Below, one piece after another: positions 33,229-44,892 of a DNA stretch of 64,000 nt. This DNA comes from Labia minor. Its lineage: Eukaryota > Arthropoda > Insecta > Dermaptera > Spongiphoridae. The stretch is taken from positions 52,526,421-52,590,420 of the forward strand of contig OY720348.1 in NCBI GenBank assembly GCA_963082975.1. Direction: 5' to 3'. Below the pieces are notes generated by a model. That model was not told the DNA's origin and searched no databases. It saw nothing but the letters and a program-made list of their open reading frames with translations. The stretch's first letter is position 1; every line of letters starts with the position of its first letter. The translations under genes and the position numbers were made by a program.

Positions 33229-34035
33229 AAAACAAAAATACTAAAATAAATTGATAGTAGATTAAGGAATAAAAATTATAGGTACATATATTGATTTTTT
33301 GAATAATATTAATATTATTTTGAGTATACTAATGATATAGAATCTTAAAAATAAATCCAAGTCAATTCCTGCTTAAAACTGATAAAACTCTATTTAAAGT
33401 ATTAAAAGTTATTTGATAATCAAATAAAAAAATTTTATACTTTGACTATAACCTATCCGAAGGCATGAAGTTTTAAAGCCGTCTCTCTAGTCAACTTAGT
33501 AATAGCAAAATAAATTTGTATCTTGCTAAATAATAATATCTTATATAAGAGAATTTTTCTCTCATATAAAACTAAAATTAATTAATAAAATTAAATTAAT
33601 AAATTAATGTTTTAAAAAACTGCATTAACAAGTGTCATATAATAAAAGTTTAAAAAATCTTGAGTGGATGAATAATAATTATTTTATTAACAATTATGTA
33701 CAAGATTTGCTCGGGCATAGTGAAATTCAATAATACATCATTTCTTTTTAAAGCTCTGATACTCATGTTCTATCCAATAATAATAATAATAATATATTAT
33801 TTTCAAGCACTGCTATTACTTAGACCACATTTAATAGTGTTATGGGATACTTCGAAGTTTCTTAATATGGGAAGCACAAACCTTGACTGATGACTCTTGG
33901 ACATATAGACTGAAGACAAGAAACTCAAAATTTCCTTTCCACACAAAAAAAAAACTCCTTTGAAAATGTCCCCAAGATTTGATGCCGAAACGTAGAGGTT
34001 TAAAACTACCAACGCAGTATAAATGAAATAGAGGT
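33229..34035. other. intergenic DNA, no gene seen
   Basis: 33700-34020 has several overlapping frames of 64 to 71 codons on both strands. None has a recognisable motif, and they read through each other. (AAT)n lies near 33778-33795. Confidence 0.4.
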
Positions 34036-34039
34036 GATT

Positions 34040-34235
34040 GTAATGGGTGAAACATGTGGGTAGAATGGATCAGGAAAGATTAGAAAGAAACTTATTTGTA
34101 GATAGATTAATTGAGAAAACGGTTGATAGAGAAAGATGTTTTGGGCAAGTAATATAATAGGACATAAGGGTATAGGGAGAGAATGGGATTTGGATTGTTG
34201 TACCTCAGGGGGGTTAAAGACCATTGGAGGAAGAT
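34040..34235 (+). pseudogene. non-LTR reverse transcriptase tail, decayed
   Basis: Reads approximately HVGRMDQERLERNLFVDRL, then a broken region and VKDHWRKI. This is the H-V-x-R-M ... D-R-x-x-W-R arrangement at the C-terminus of the same kind of RT as at 18540. It lies immediately upstream of the Helitron-like H4. Confidence 0.45.
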
Positions 34236-34259
34236 TATTTTAAGAAAATTTGTTTATCT

Positions 34260-35293
34260 TCTATATATATATATATATATAAAAGGTTTTTGTCTGAACA
34301 TTGCTCAGAATTTAAATTTTTTTTGCATATCTTCGCCTTTCATGTTCTCTCTAGAATCCAAATGTGAATTTAATTTTTCATGTTTGTCTGTCTGTCCGGA
34401 AATTCATATGTTATAGACTCAAAATTGACTGAACCAATTTCGATGAAATTACATCATAATATTCTTGCATATCTCTATTTTAAACATAGGCTATATATTA
34501 TATTAATATCTATTCAATAACTGCAGAAATTAATTTTTAAAAATTTTATATGTACATGTAGTCATTCATCTCAGCGCAAAGAATTCAATACAAATAATAT
34601 AATAATAATAATAATAATAAATTGGACGAGGTGAAAATTGTTCTGATTGTAATGTCTGTGGAGGGACTAGCCAGTAACAACCTGAAAAAGAACATTAGAT
34701 CACTAGGAATATCAGATGAATTAACACCTCTCGTCCAAAAGGCTGTAGTTTTACAGACTTGTTATATAGTAAGAAGATTCCTAACGATGTAATTTAATGA
34801 AGAAAAAAACAAAGAATGAGAATAACTGTGGGTTAGGGTGAATTCCCTCTCCACAGCGTCCGAGCCTAACCCCACATAAAAGAAAAGAAGAACTGGGGTA
34901 GGTCAAAGTTTACCAGCACTTGTGCTGAGTAAGTGTGAAAACTCGGAAATAATAATAATAATAATAATGTTTATATTTTTATTTTTCTAATATTTACAAT
35001 TGATCATATTGGCCTTGCAGCCAAGAACTTTCGAGTACTGTGGAGCCACAGAGATAGATAGATAGATAGAGATAACATATACAATAATAATATATAATTA
35101 ATTTACTGATTAAATTAAAATATATTTTAAGTAAGAACATAATAAAATGAATTTTTTATTTAATATACCGATTGAAACAAAATGGATGAAAACCTTTTAC
35201 AGATAAACCTTCAATCAAATACTATGAATTACTTCGGGGATACAGGGGGCAGAGCCCCCGTCTAGGTGTGAAGAAGGCGGTCTGAGCAACTAG
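34260..35293 (+). mobile_element. Helitron-like element H4 with nested non-LTR insertion
   Basis: The 5' part (34260-34600) matches H3 (AAAAGGTTTTTGTCTG, GTCTGTCTGTCCGG, CTGAACCAATTTCGATG). The 3' part (35020-35293) begins with the RT-derived AAGAACTTTCGAGTA and ends GGGGGCAGAGCCCCCGTC, a hairpin, and GAGCAACTAGT. A non-LTR fragment occupies 34622-34968. The GC stem next to CTAG is worn. No Rep/helicase. Confidence 0.6.
34622..34968 (+). mobile_element. 5'-truncated non-LTR retrotransposon with ORF tail and (AAT)n end
   Basis: The frame 34622-34792 encodes 56 residues including VLIVMSVEGLASNNLKKNI, VQKAVVLQTCYIVRRFL and a stop. I recognise this as the extreme C-terminus seen in R2/R1-like arthropod elements (I-V-x-S-x-x-G-L ... 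M/V-Q-K-A-V-x-L-x-T-C-x-I-V-R). A GC-richer 3' UTR follows (GGTTAGGGTGAATTCCCTC, CCTAACCCCACATAAAAG), ending in (AAT)n. Small, recent-looking and intact in frame over its length. Confidence 0.65.
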
Positions 35294-35443
35294 TATGTAA
35301 ATAAAATAAAATATTTAGATAAATTTGGTCAAATGATGAAAATAAATTTATTGAAAAGCAAATGGCTTTTGAGAGAAATATATTTAAAATGGATGAAATA
35401 TTTTTTTTTCAGATAATTTGATTCTCAATGTGTCATAGATATA
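35294..35443. other. AT-rich spacer
   Basis: Nothing recognised between H4 and the Tc1/mariner element. Confidence 0.5.
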
Positions 35444-35445
35444 TA

Positions 35446-35973
35446 CAGGGTGCTTCAAAAAAATGTATACACACTTTGAACTTCCATAGAAAATTTATTT
35501 ACCGTTCAACAAAGTTACATTTCAGGAAAATAGAAAGCTGAAAGTCCAATGTAAATGAAACATAAATAACAAATGTTAATACTGTTCAAATTGGTGACCT
35601 GCAGCATCAATACAATTCTGAGTACGAGTCACCACTGATTCTGTACATCGTATCAAAACGTCCAATGAGATTTCTCTACACACTGCTTGAATCTCATTCC
35701 AAAGAATGTCTAGGTTTCGTGGTTTACGTTTGTACACCTCATCTTTTACTGTGCCCCACAAGAAGAAATCCAGTGGTGTAAGGTCTGGAGAGCGTGCTGG
35801 AAACTCGAAGAAATAATTACTGATTCTTGCCTCTCTTCAGAATGCGTAGCACGCTGCTAGCACTTACATCACTTTCACGTGCCCCTTGCCTTGAAGATTT
35901 GTTAGGAGAGCGTTGAAACAGTTCCAAAACTACAATAGTTTAAAGTGTGTATACATTTTTTTGAAGCACCCTG
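35446..35973 (-). mobile_element. deleted Tc1/mariner-superfamily element
   Basis: Flanked by TA (35444-35445 and 35974-35975). The ends CAGGGTGCTTCAAAAAAATG and its inverse extend to TATACACACTTT, about 33 bp. On the minus strand the remaining frame (about 35830-35576) reads EFPARSPDLTPLDFFLWG, TVKDEVYKRKPRNLDIL and ends HQFEQY. The S-P-D-L-x-P-x-D-F block is where the third catalytic acid falls. The first two thirds of the transposase are deleted. Similar 3' parts are common in arthropod genomes. Confidence 0.8.
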
Positions 35974-35975
35974 TA

Positions 35976-36654
35976 TTTTAGAAACGCCCTTATATTTAAA
36001 TTAACATAAATTGTGATAAATTAAATATCAATAATGGTCAATTGTTGTATTCATTGTCGTCACTTATTCTTATATTATTATAATTATACGTTTCTGATTT
36101 CACGCTAAATGATCTTACATATAAATAAATTAACAATGAACTAACGCCTTCTTCATAAATAAAATAGATAGATCCAGATATTAATAAACATTTCTAGCGT
36201 ATTATTGTCAACTGCGGTTGTCCATTTTCCTTTTTGTGGTTTCATTCGGGTCGAATCTATTTATTGGAAAATATCCGATTTTATAAATCAACTCCAGACT
36301 ATTGGAAGGGAACATCGATAGGATTGAGGTGGTCTCACTGGAATGTATCCCCAAAGGAAGAGTACCGCATTTTATCGGCGAAAATAAAGCCGCAGGTGGT
36401 TAAACGTTATTAAAGTTGGTATGGAAAGAGGTAAATTTTGTCACGATATTGCTGCTGGGTGGTGATGGGTAGCAATATTATTTACCTACAATAAGGAGGA
36501 GGGGGGGAAGTATCGTTAAGAAATAATTACCCAAAACAAGTTATGAGGTGCCATAGTAATTTTCGGAAATTTATATATTGCCAATATTTTTATTATTTAG
36601 CAGTATATTGCTTAAAAAAAAATAGAATTTCATATTTTTTAATTAAATTCTTCA
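35976..36654. other. intergenic DNA, no gene seen
   Basis: 36200-36500 is of normal complexity (GGGTCGAATCTATTTATTGG, CGGCGAAAATAAAGCCGCAG) without an open frame that I trust. Confidence 0.4.
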
Positions 36655-37248
36655 TTCATCGCTAGAGATGCTCTCACGAAAATTTTCGATGTCAAGATTT
36701 TGATGTTTTTATACGTTTTGAAGGTCCCTGAGTCATTTTCCCTAAGGTTGAGAAAAATGTGTGTGTATATGTGTGTATGGAGACAAGATTACGCAAAAGT
36801 ATTTGAGCTGGAATAATGATATTTGGCACACATACATTATTCAAAATTCGTAGTTTTCTATCAACTTTTGAGAAATGTAGCTGATTTAGAAGAGGACCAT
36901 TACCTACCACGTTTTCATTTTTTTTCCTCTAAACTGAACGTAAAAATAAACATATTTATTTGATCGTTTTTCACATGTTTAAAAATTGTATAAAACTGCT
37001 ATAGATAGAATTTCAGCTTGCTAGGATCGCTGAAAGTACCGGAATTAATTTTTTAACACGTAGGCTGGCAATTACGCGCCAGCACGTGACGTGGTGCCAT
37101 CAAAATAGAGCCAAACACGAGCTGATTTAATAAATATTATTTATTAAATTTAATTTATATATAAGTAATTACATTTAATTTAAATATAATATATGTTAAT
37201 TAATCCAATTCAAATTTACAAGATAGTCGAATGGAGACACTCCAGATT
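36655..37248 (+). mobile_element. family A copy 5, worn ends
   Basis: The 5' hairpin is degraded (TCGCTAGAGATGCTCTC), the GT tract is short, and the 3' inverted repeat reads ACAAGATAGTC. The stem-loop is GAATGGAGACACTC, with one mismatch in the stem. It is probably an older copy. CACGTGACGTGGTGCC is kept. Confidence 0.75.
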
Positions 37249-37774
37249 TTTTTTAAATAATGTTTTTAAAATTAAAATTTTAATAATACTAAAATAATAA
37301 TTAAACATGACCAAATACTTAAATTAATTAAACAATTTTTATATTTGATTGATTATTTGAAATTAAAATCAAAATTTTGATTTTGCTTTAACGATTTTTA
37401 CAAAGAGTACCAGCTAAACTGTTTGGTATCGATCGTTTTTTCGGACCATCAACAACTACAGATTTCATCTGAGAAAGTGAAGAAAAAAATTAGATCATTC
37501 CCTTGCAATTAATCACTTTGCGAGGGAAAGATAAAAGAAAAGAGTTGTAAAAAAATGAGAAAATCATTCATTTGATCTATATTTAATATCTAAATAAAAA
37601 AACCATTTGTTTTATTTCATTGGATAGAAATTAATGGGAACGGTTCTTTTATAACCCCCCTTCCTCCCTTTAACTATTCTGAAAAATATATTAAATGTGG
37701 AAATAAAGTAAAATAATAATCAACATGAAGTATTTAAAAAGTTGTTTAAAAAAAAATCAATCAATCAATTTTAT
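37249..37774. other. AT-rich DNA, nothing recognised
   Basis: No gene or repeat seen. Confidence 0.5.
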
Positions 37775-37960
37775 CTATCTATCTCTGTGGCTCTACGGAC
37801 CTCGCAACCGCAGCAACCACATTCCTACAATTATCCTGACCTACACCCATCCAACTCCTATTTTCTCCCATCACTCTCACGTCTCTTCCTACATTATCCA
37901 CCCACAGCGTCCTTGGTCTTCCAACCGGACGTTTCCCAATCGGTCTCCCCAAAATAAATC
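37775..37960 (-). pseudogene. non-LTR reverse transcriptase C-terminal tail
   Basis: The best kept of the tail fragments. The minus strand reads GRPIGKRPVGRPRTLWVDNV, then GRDVRVMGENRSWMGVGQD, and ends NVVAAVARSVEPQ before a stop. This is the conserved R-P-x-G-R-P-R-x-x-W-x-D-N-V motif followed by the short tail. The plus-strand open frames over this stretch are antisense shadows. Confidence 0.7.
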
Positions 37961-38373
37961 AATTGTAGATCAAAAAGGTAAATTGTGAGTAAATTGATAG
38001 TAGAGTTCAAAACTCTCTAATTTGATTGATTTGATCAAAATTGATTTAATATTGTCAAATAAAAATAAATCAATAATATAAAATATCTAGCATGTCTATG
38101 ACATGGACTTAAGCTCCGATAGTGTTAACAAATTAATTATTTAATTAGATTTTATACATGACCAACTCATAATTGATTTATTGTGAATAATTTATTTATG
38201 ATATTCAAAAGATAAACAAATTCAAACAAATATCAGAATATAATTAATTTGAATATTAAAGAGAAATTATTTTAATTATAGTTGATAAATATATTGTTTT
38301 ACGATAATATATAGGATAATATTAGATCATTTTCAATTGTACATATTTTAAAATAAAAATGAAAATTTTACTG

Positions 38374-38617
38374 TCTAGGCGAGGTAAAAGTATTCTATGA
38401 TGAGTAGAACGGATCCTCGCACCTTTATCTTGATTTTCTTGATCGGAGGCGCTACTTTTTATCAAGTAGCTTCTCAATTTTGATCCCAGAGGTTGGATGG
38501 ACATCATCCCATACACCCCAGCAAAAGAAATATTCTCTTGTCATGGCTTAGAACTTGAACCCGGGACCACCGAGGTTGAAAGACAAGGGTGTTGTCCCCT
38601 AAATTACGTGGCGTCTT
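38374..38617 (-). mobile_element. SINE family B, most complete copy
   Basis: On the minus strand it starts near GCCACGTAATTTAGGGGAC, tRNA-like, with GGTCCCGGGTTCAAGTTC (B box, antisense at about 38551-38568). It continues through the family body to GTCTAGACAG-like sequence near 38374. The A and B box arrangement supports a tRNA origin; the donor tRNA cannot be named. Confidence 0.7.
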
Positions 38618-38876
38618 TATTTTCAAATATACAGCTATATTTATTTGGAATTTAAAATTGAATTAATCAGTGAAAATAAATATTGTAAGGGATAAAATAA
38701 TAATGAGAAATTACTTAAGAAAATATTATACAAAAGAGAAATTAAATAATCTTTAATAAAATTTACATTCAATAAATTAAAGTCATTAAAAAGATTTTCA
38801 ACTTCAAATTAAATTATTTTGAATGTAAAGCTTGACGACAGAAAGGGAGAGTAAATAAAATATAAAAAGGAGGAAG

Positions 38877-38917
<41 letters not shown>

Positions 38918-39564
38918 TATAACAAGGTGTATACTAATATATTGTACTGAATTTGAATTTTACTTTACTTAACGATGAGCAATTAATTCCTTTCTGATTT
39001 TAGATAATTTAGCTATTGATAAAATTACTTCTCTAAACATGTTCCAATTAAACAGTTATAATAATAAAATTTTCTTGTCTCTTAATTAAATCTTATACTT
39101 GAATACGATCAACATCGCTACTATTGAGTAGATAACATGCAATTTACCATTTAATAGAATATATAATTATAATTAAATTATTAAAGCTATTTAGAGTTGA
39201 ATTGTAAACTTTACAAGAAACCGAGAATTTCCATTAAAATTCTATTACCCTTATAAATAATATCTTCATTAAATATGCGGTTAAAGTAAAAATAAAATTC
39301 GTTTTAACCACTAATAATACAAAAACATTAAAATATAGAATTGATTTATAGTAAAGTGATTTAAAGACCTTGAAAGTCTCTTGATGGCTTATAGCTATAA
39401 TTATGGAAATGGATATAAATTAAATCATTTTTCCAATTAAGCAAATACATATTACAGTGTAACCGCATCAAGGGAATACTTCCAATAGGTCATGAATTAT
39501 AATTTAATGGCTGACTCTCATAACAAGCTGTGCATGGATATAAACGGTAAAATAAATAGTCAAC

Positions 39565-39601
<37 letters not shown>

Positions 39602-39964
39602 ATTTGAGTAATTAAAAAAATAGAGATAAATTTTCGCAAGTTGACGGTATTTTTCGAAAAATAATCCAAAAATTATTATGAAAATGAGATAAAATTATAA
39701 AAAAGTGGGTGATAATGGTTTTGGAAGTCAATATATATATATAGATAGATAAATAAATTTAATTTTCTTAATCTCATTTTAAGATTAATGCACAGTGAAC
39801 TTACCCTATAACCACTTAGCTTGTGTTACTATCTATGATAATTTACTAATAATGATTGTAAACTTCAAAAGTTAATTTCTGGTATAAACTGACAAAAACA
39901 AAATCTATTCTATCCGAGTAGAGTAGAAAACACAGTTTAAAAGCCAGTTTTGTTTTTTTTTACC
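38618..39964. other. AT-rich DNA with long (TA)n runs
   Basis: (TA)n at 38878-38914 and 39568-39598. No gene seen. Confidence 0.5.
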
Positions 39965-40395
39965 CAGTGATTTTCAACCTGTGGGGCGCGAACCCCTCGG
40001 GGGGCGCGAGCATATCAAGCATATCATTTTAAAAAAAAGGTAAACTGTTTTCATTTTATTGTATGCGGTGGGGAGGTAGAGGGGAATAGAAATAATAAAA
40101 TGTAAATAAATTTCTAGTATTTTTGATAAAGTTCTGTTTTTATTTAGAACCGGAATTTTGATATGTAAAATTTCAGGATATTGGCAATGAAACTTACTGA
40201 AATGAATTTTCTCAAAACGATTTTATAATTTCTGAAACTCAATTAAACAAAAGTTTACTGCAAATGCCATGAAATTCGAAAAAGCACAAATTTTTCCAGG
40301 AACAAATCAGTTTTAACAACCTTGCGTTACCCAATTGGTAATCATGCTTGTTTCTTGTCCATCAGCTGACGTCACAATCTTTTCTCCTATTCTAT
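39965..40395 (+). mobile_element. hAT-like end followed by an old repeat
   Basis: CAGTGATTTTCAACCTGTGG followed by GGCGCGAACCCCTCGGGG has the look of a hAT 5' terminus. 40215-40390 resembles 6350-6520 (GATTTTATAATTTCTG, CATGCTTGTTTCTTG). I could not find the matching right end. Confidence 0.4.
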
Positions 40396-41390
40396 TATTG
40401 TAATTGTTGAATGCGGGAAATTTGAAATGTATGAATATATTGATGACACTCATACTTACTTCAAGTGTTTATCATTTTTAATTAAGGAAACAATAATTAC
40501 GTATAAATAACAATCAAATGAAAAATAAGTTTATTTGTATTATAAAAGTATTAAGCAAACCTTTTTACAAGTTAATCCCTTACGAATTAGAACAAACACA
40601 AAAGGTTACATTTGTTCGTTTAAAAAGTTAAAAGTAAACTTGATTGTATCTTTTTATTGAAAATTGATGCCTTTTCGTTTTCATTCGTTGATCAATTTAT
40701 TAAAAGAAAAATATAAAAGAGACTGTTCCTATCTAAATTAAATATTTATTAGATAATTTGAAAAGACTTTTTTAAGTTTTTAAGTAAATATTTAATTTAA
40801 ATTAAAAAAAAATGTTGATAAAAGTATGTTATGTTTTAATAAATTGTTTCTTTTATATATTTTACTATTTTATTTGTTTGTTTCTATTTTTTTTTTTTAT
40901 AAATTTGTATAAATAATATTAAATATGATAAACATGTTCTAGTGGTTTCAACAAGTGTCATCAAGTGGCCTTTCCTCGTTTCTGTACTTGTGCAATCAGA
41001 AAAGGGAATGAAAAAGGGCCCATTGAGACAGGCAAAGTTAAAATGACTTGCTAACTCTACCAAGTACAAAAAGCTTTATTCTTAAGACTTCAAAGAAATA
41101 GACGAAGAAAAAAAAACTTGTGACAAAACATAATATTTTTTCTTTAAGCTTTTACATAAATCATTCCAGATGGATAATAACAAACGTCATTTTCAATTTG
41201 AAAAGAATTTACAGTGAAAAGTAGAAAAAATAATTTCACTTAATAGAGAGATGTTTTGCTTAATTTTTTTTTTCTGTTATACTCTGCTCAAGTAACCGTA
41301 CTAAATTCCATTATATAAAATCAATGTAATAAAAGAGATTGTACATTCAAGTATTGTTAGTATAAAAAACATTATTTTACTAGTAGTATT
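40396..41390. other. AT-rich DNA, no gene seen
   Basis: A 61-codon minus frame at 40884-41069 has no motif. Confidence 0.5.
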
Positions 41391-41394
41391 ATTG

Positions 41395-41720
41395 GGGAAT
41401 GAGATTAGGGGTAGATCTAAGGTATTTGAAAATAGAATCCAAGGACCTCAAAAGTATCAATTCACAGGAAAATAGAGAATATTGTATAACACAATGACTT
41501 CTTTGCATCTCTAAACATAGTTAGGGTCACAAAATGAAGAGGATTGCGATGGGCAAAACTGGTGGATAGACTGGGTGAATAGTGACTGACGAGTACTTTG
41601 TTAGGAGACCAATTAAAGAGCGACCAGTTGGTAAACCAAGAACTTTTTAGTGAGACAGTATGAAATAGAACGTGAAATAATTGAATAAAGGTGAAACAGA
41701 ATAGGAACAAGCAGATGAGT
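41395..41720 (+). pseudogene. non-LTR reverse transcriptase tail, heavily decayed
   Basis: SKVFENRIQGP near 41420 and ERPVGKPRTF near 41625 are the two anchor motifs of the RT tail, in the right order about 200 bp apart. The frame between them is broken many times. The minus-strand 82-codon frame at 41462-41710 is its shadow. Confidence 0.45.
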
Positions 41721-42021
41721 ATGGTTTCTACGTACTAGACGTACTACACTACTAGTATCAAAAACAACTTAAAGATAGATATTATTAATCTTTATATTCA
41801 ATTAATAAAAATCACGGAGTTTGATCCTTTGTCTGTAAATTTTGAGAACTAAAAATTCAAATTGTGATATAGTTTAGAATTTCCCATTTAAAGAATTTGA
41901 ACAAATAATAATTCTTTTGAAATTAATAAATGTTTGTTAGTTATTTCATTAATATTTTGATAGTTTTAAAGTTATTTTTAATTTATAAATAATTAATAAT
42001 TTAAAAATATATTATACCAAT

Positions 42022-42052
<31 letters not shown>

Positions 42053-42215
42053 CAATAGACTCAGTTAACTGGTCACTTTATTAATTTATCCACCTTGAAG
42101 GGATCCTTATAATACACAGATGCTCAATAATTTTGCCCTGAGAGCTTGATTAGTGGTAGTGATGAGCCACATAAATTTGCGAATTTAAAAATTTCATTAT
42201 GATGTTTTTTTTAGA
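41721..42215. other. AT-rich DNA, (TA)n at 42023-42049
   Basis: No gene or repeat recognised. Confidence 0.5.
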
Positions 42216-42395
42216 TTACTTAGGTTCTGTAATAGTGAAAGATAATAATATTCGAGAAGAATTTAAATCGAGGTTGCAATTGGGTAAGGCCTGTTATCAT
42301 GTAGTAAAGGGGCTTGTCAAAATTATTATCAAGAGAAATCAAAATTATAATATATAAAACAATTATTTTGACTGTTGTATTATTAGAGTGTGTGG
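42216..42395 (+). pseudogene. non-LTR reverse transcriptase fragment
   Basis: Reads DNNIREEFKSRLQLGKACYH and, after frameshifts, a K-I-Y-K-T-I-I-L-like segment near 42345-42385. It matches 18990-19140. It stops where SINE B begins. Confidence 0.6.
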
Positions 42396-42436
42396 TTTTT
42401 GGAAGAAAAAAACCTTTAACTTGTGTACGTCCCACG

Positions 42437-42566
42437 CAAGGATAACGCCTATTAAGTCGGTTATATTAATGAGATGTTCTATGATCAGTAGAACGGGTCC
42501 TATCAACCTTTACCTAGATTTTCTTGATCGGAGGCGCTACTTTTTATCAAGTAGCTTCCCAGTTTA
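42437..42566 (-). mobile_element. SINE family B copy, partial
   Basis: Contains GATGTTCTATGATCAGTAGA, CTAGATTTTCTTGATCGGAG and TATCAAGTAGCTTCC. The tRNA-like end is lacking. Confidence 0.6.
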
Positions 42567-43519
42567 GGAAGAAAAGAAGGGCTTTTTCGAATTTCAACAC
42601 ATTTCTACTTAATTATTGCTTAATTGAGTTTTAAAAATTTTAAATTCAATCCCAAGTATTGAAAGAATTCATTGCCTCACTTTATCTCAACAACATTCCA
42701 TTGTCAACATTCTGCAATTTGCCTACCAAAATACCGGATGTAAATATTAACAGTGTTCTCTCCTTTAGTATATATGCAAATGGGAATTAATAAAGATTTA
42801 AATAAAATAAAAGATTAATGTTTGATGAATAGCACCAATGGCCCAAGTCAGTTGATGGTAATAATAATAAAAATAATATTCTAACGTTGCTTATTACTTT
42901 TTAATGAATCCTGGGAAATAATACTCGTATGATATTCATTCAAAAATTAACATTAAATATAATAATATCAATTAAATGAAATTCTTATTTACTATATACC
43001 TCATATAGACCTCTACGGTTCATAATTTTAATAAACTCTTTTCCATTTATTCCAATATTCTCCTACTAAGGGATTAAAAATAAAGATAATAATAAAAAAG
43101 AAAAATTACAATTACTGTTTTCCTTTCAACGATAGAAAATGAGAATTAATTATCTATTTGCAATTTAAATTTAACTGATGAATACGCTACATATACTTGG
43201 AGATTGGAGACTGAAATTTTAGAGATGATTGAAGCATGAAGGGAGCCGTACCCCTCAGCTCCCTACCCCCTACCGTTTTCCCCCTACCCCCATCCTCATG
43301 GGAGAATGCGAAGACCTATTTTTAGTATTTAAATTTGCGGACTATATAGAGAAGAGAATAAACCAGCCCACCGGGGATTAAAATGAATTTAGTTATAATT
43401 AAATTCTCCCTTGAAATATCTTCTCGCGTCAAATTCTATTACTATTTCCCTTCATTTTCCTATATATATATATAATTATATATATATTAAGGAACTTGAT
43501 AAAGATAATGACTAAATAA
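42567..43519. other. intergenic DNA, no gene seen
   Basis: 43235-43310 is C-rich (CCCCCTACCCCCATCC). No open frame or repeat recognised. Confidence 0.5.
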
Positions 43520-44815
43520 TATAAATATAAACATTTTTTATAAAATAACGTTTTTCTCATGGAAAAAGGATAAAATAATTTTTCTATAGGCTTAGAAAAT
43601 TATATGGATGAATTTCTTCACATACAACGAAAAACATTTGGCGCATTTAGTTTTCATTTGCTTTCTATTTTATTTCTTTGCAATTAAATTCGTTTATAGA
43701 GCTATAATTTATATCAATACTTACATATCACACATTATACACTACATTATAAAGTAACACTATTTTTTCTGATATAATCATCTGTTTTGACTTTGAGTGA
43801 TAATATATGTAAATTTAAAAAAATAATCATTTTTTTTAAAATAAGTTACATACTTTGTTATAAGTGTATTATAGTGAAAAATAATAAAAGATCAATTTCT
43901 TAGCTGTTAATCTATCAATTTTATTGCATAATAAAATAAGTTGACCTGTGGCCATGTCCGAACCGACCGACGGTTTGAAGTAAATTAATTTCCAGCTACA
44001 GAAACAATTTCAAATAATTTTAATATATCTATTAATGTAATAAAAAACAGATATGGATATAACATAAATATTTTTAATTTTATTTTATTTATAATATATA
44101 TGTAAGACCAGGCTGTGACGTTATGAATGGCTGGATGACGTCATATAATTTTAAAACAAGAAAAAACTAATAAATATGATTTTTCTCGAGGATAAAACCA
44201 ATACAAAGTGCATGATTCGTGGTGATATATAAAAAAATCTCCTCATGTGAAATTTGGTGTGAAAATAACCCTTCCCTTCCTATCGTCGATCGCTAATACT
44301 ACCACTTCCGGTTCACGGATTTGCACCAAAAGTTGATCAATTCATCCCACTGATGCATTAAGTAATATACCAAATTTCATCAAAATCAGTTGAGCCGTTC
44401 AGGCTGTACACATCTATACGGACGGACGGACGGACAGGCATCAGCTAAAAATACTTTTTTCTGTTAAGAAAATGCATGATTCGTGGAGATATGTAAAAAT
44501 CTCCACATGTGAAATTTGGTGTGAAAACAATACCTCCCTTACTATCGTCGGTCGGTAAAAATTTGTCAGTTTATGTGTTTAATAAAATTTTGATTACTAC
44601 AAAAATTTAACTTGATGTGTTTCATATAAATAAATAAAATTAAATGCGCCAAACGTTTTTAGTTGTAATTGAAGAAATACATCCATAAAATTTGCCAGGC
44701 CTATAGAAAAATTATTTTATTCTTTTTTATTCCATGAGAAAAACTTTATTTTATGAAAAATTTTTATATTTATATTATTTTATTCTTTTTAGTGCAATTT
44801 TAATTCGATAGCTAT
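43520..44815. mobile_element. family G foldback element, split by family C
   Basis: The arms 43530-43660 and 44640-44775 are inverted repeats of about 135 bp containing TAAAATAACGTTTTTC, AAATAATTTTTCTATAGGC and AAACATTTGGCGCATTTAG. Family C copy 3 (43934-44562) sits between them. The uninterrupted relative is at 61424-61985. Confidence 0.65.
43934..44562 (-). mobile_element. family C copy 3
   Basis: Almost identical to copy 1 over most of its length, so recently mobile. The TGACGTCA pair is at 44116-44123 (one base changed, TGACGTTA) and 44136-44143. Comparison with 61600-61670 shows the undisturbed site GATAGAAAAATTTGTCAG, supporting insertion at an A/T run without an evident duplication. 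Confidence 0.75.
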
Positions 44816-44892
44816 GAATCTTATATGAATTTAAAACTAATGTGGAACGAACAAATTTTGTTTATTTCATTTTATTTTATTTATTTTCTATT

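Noticed and set aside
33803..34224. Three overlapping minus-strand frames
   Set aside because: They overlap each other in different frames and part is antisense to an RT tail.
37725..37988. Plus-strand frames of 87 and 71 codons
   Set aside because: Antisense shadows of the RT C-terminal tail read on the minus strand.
38551..38617. Possible tRNA gene
   Set aside because: A and B boxes are recognisable, but acceptor and D stems do not close and the sequence continues into a repeated body; it is the head of SINE B.
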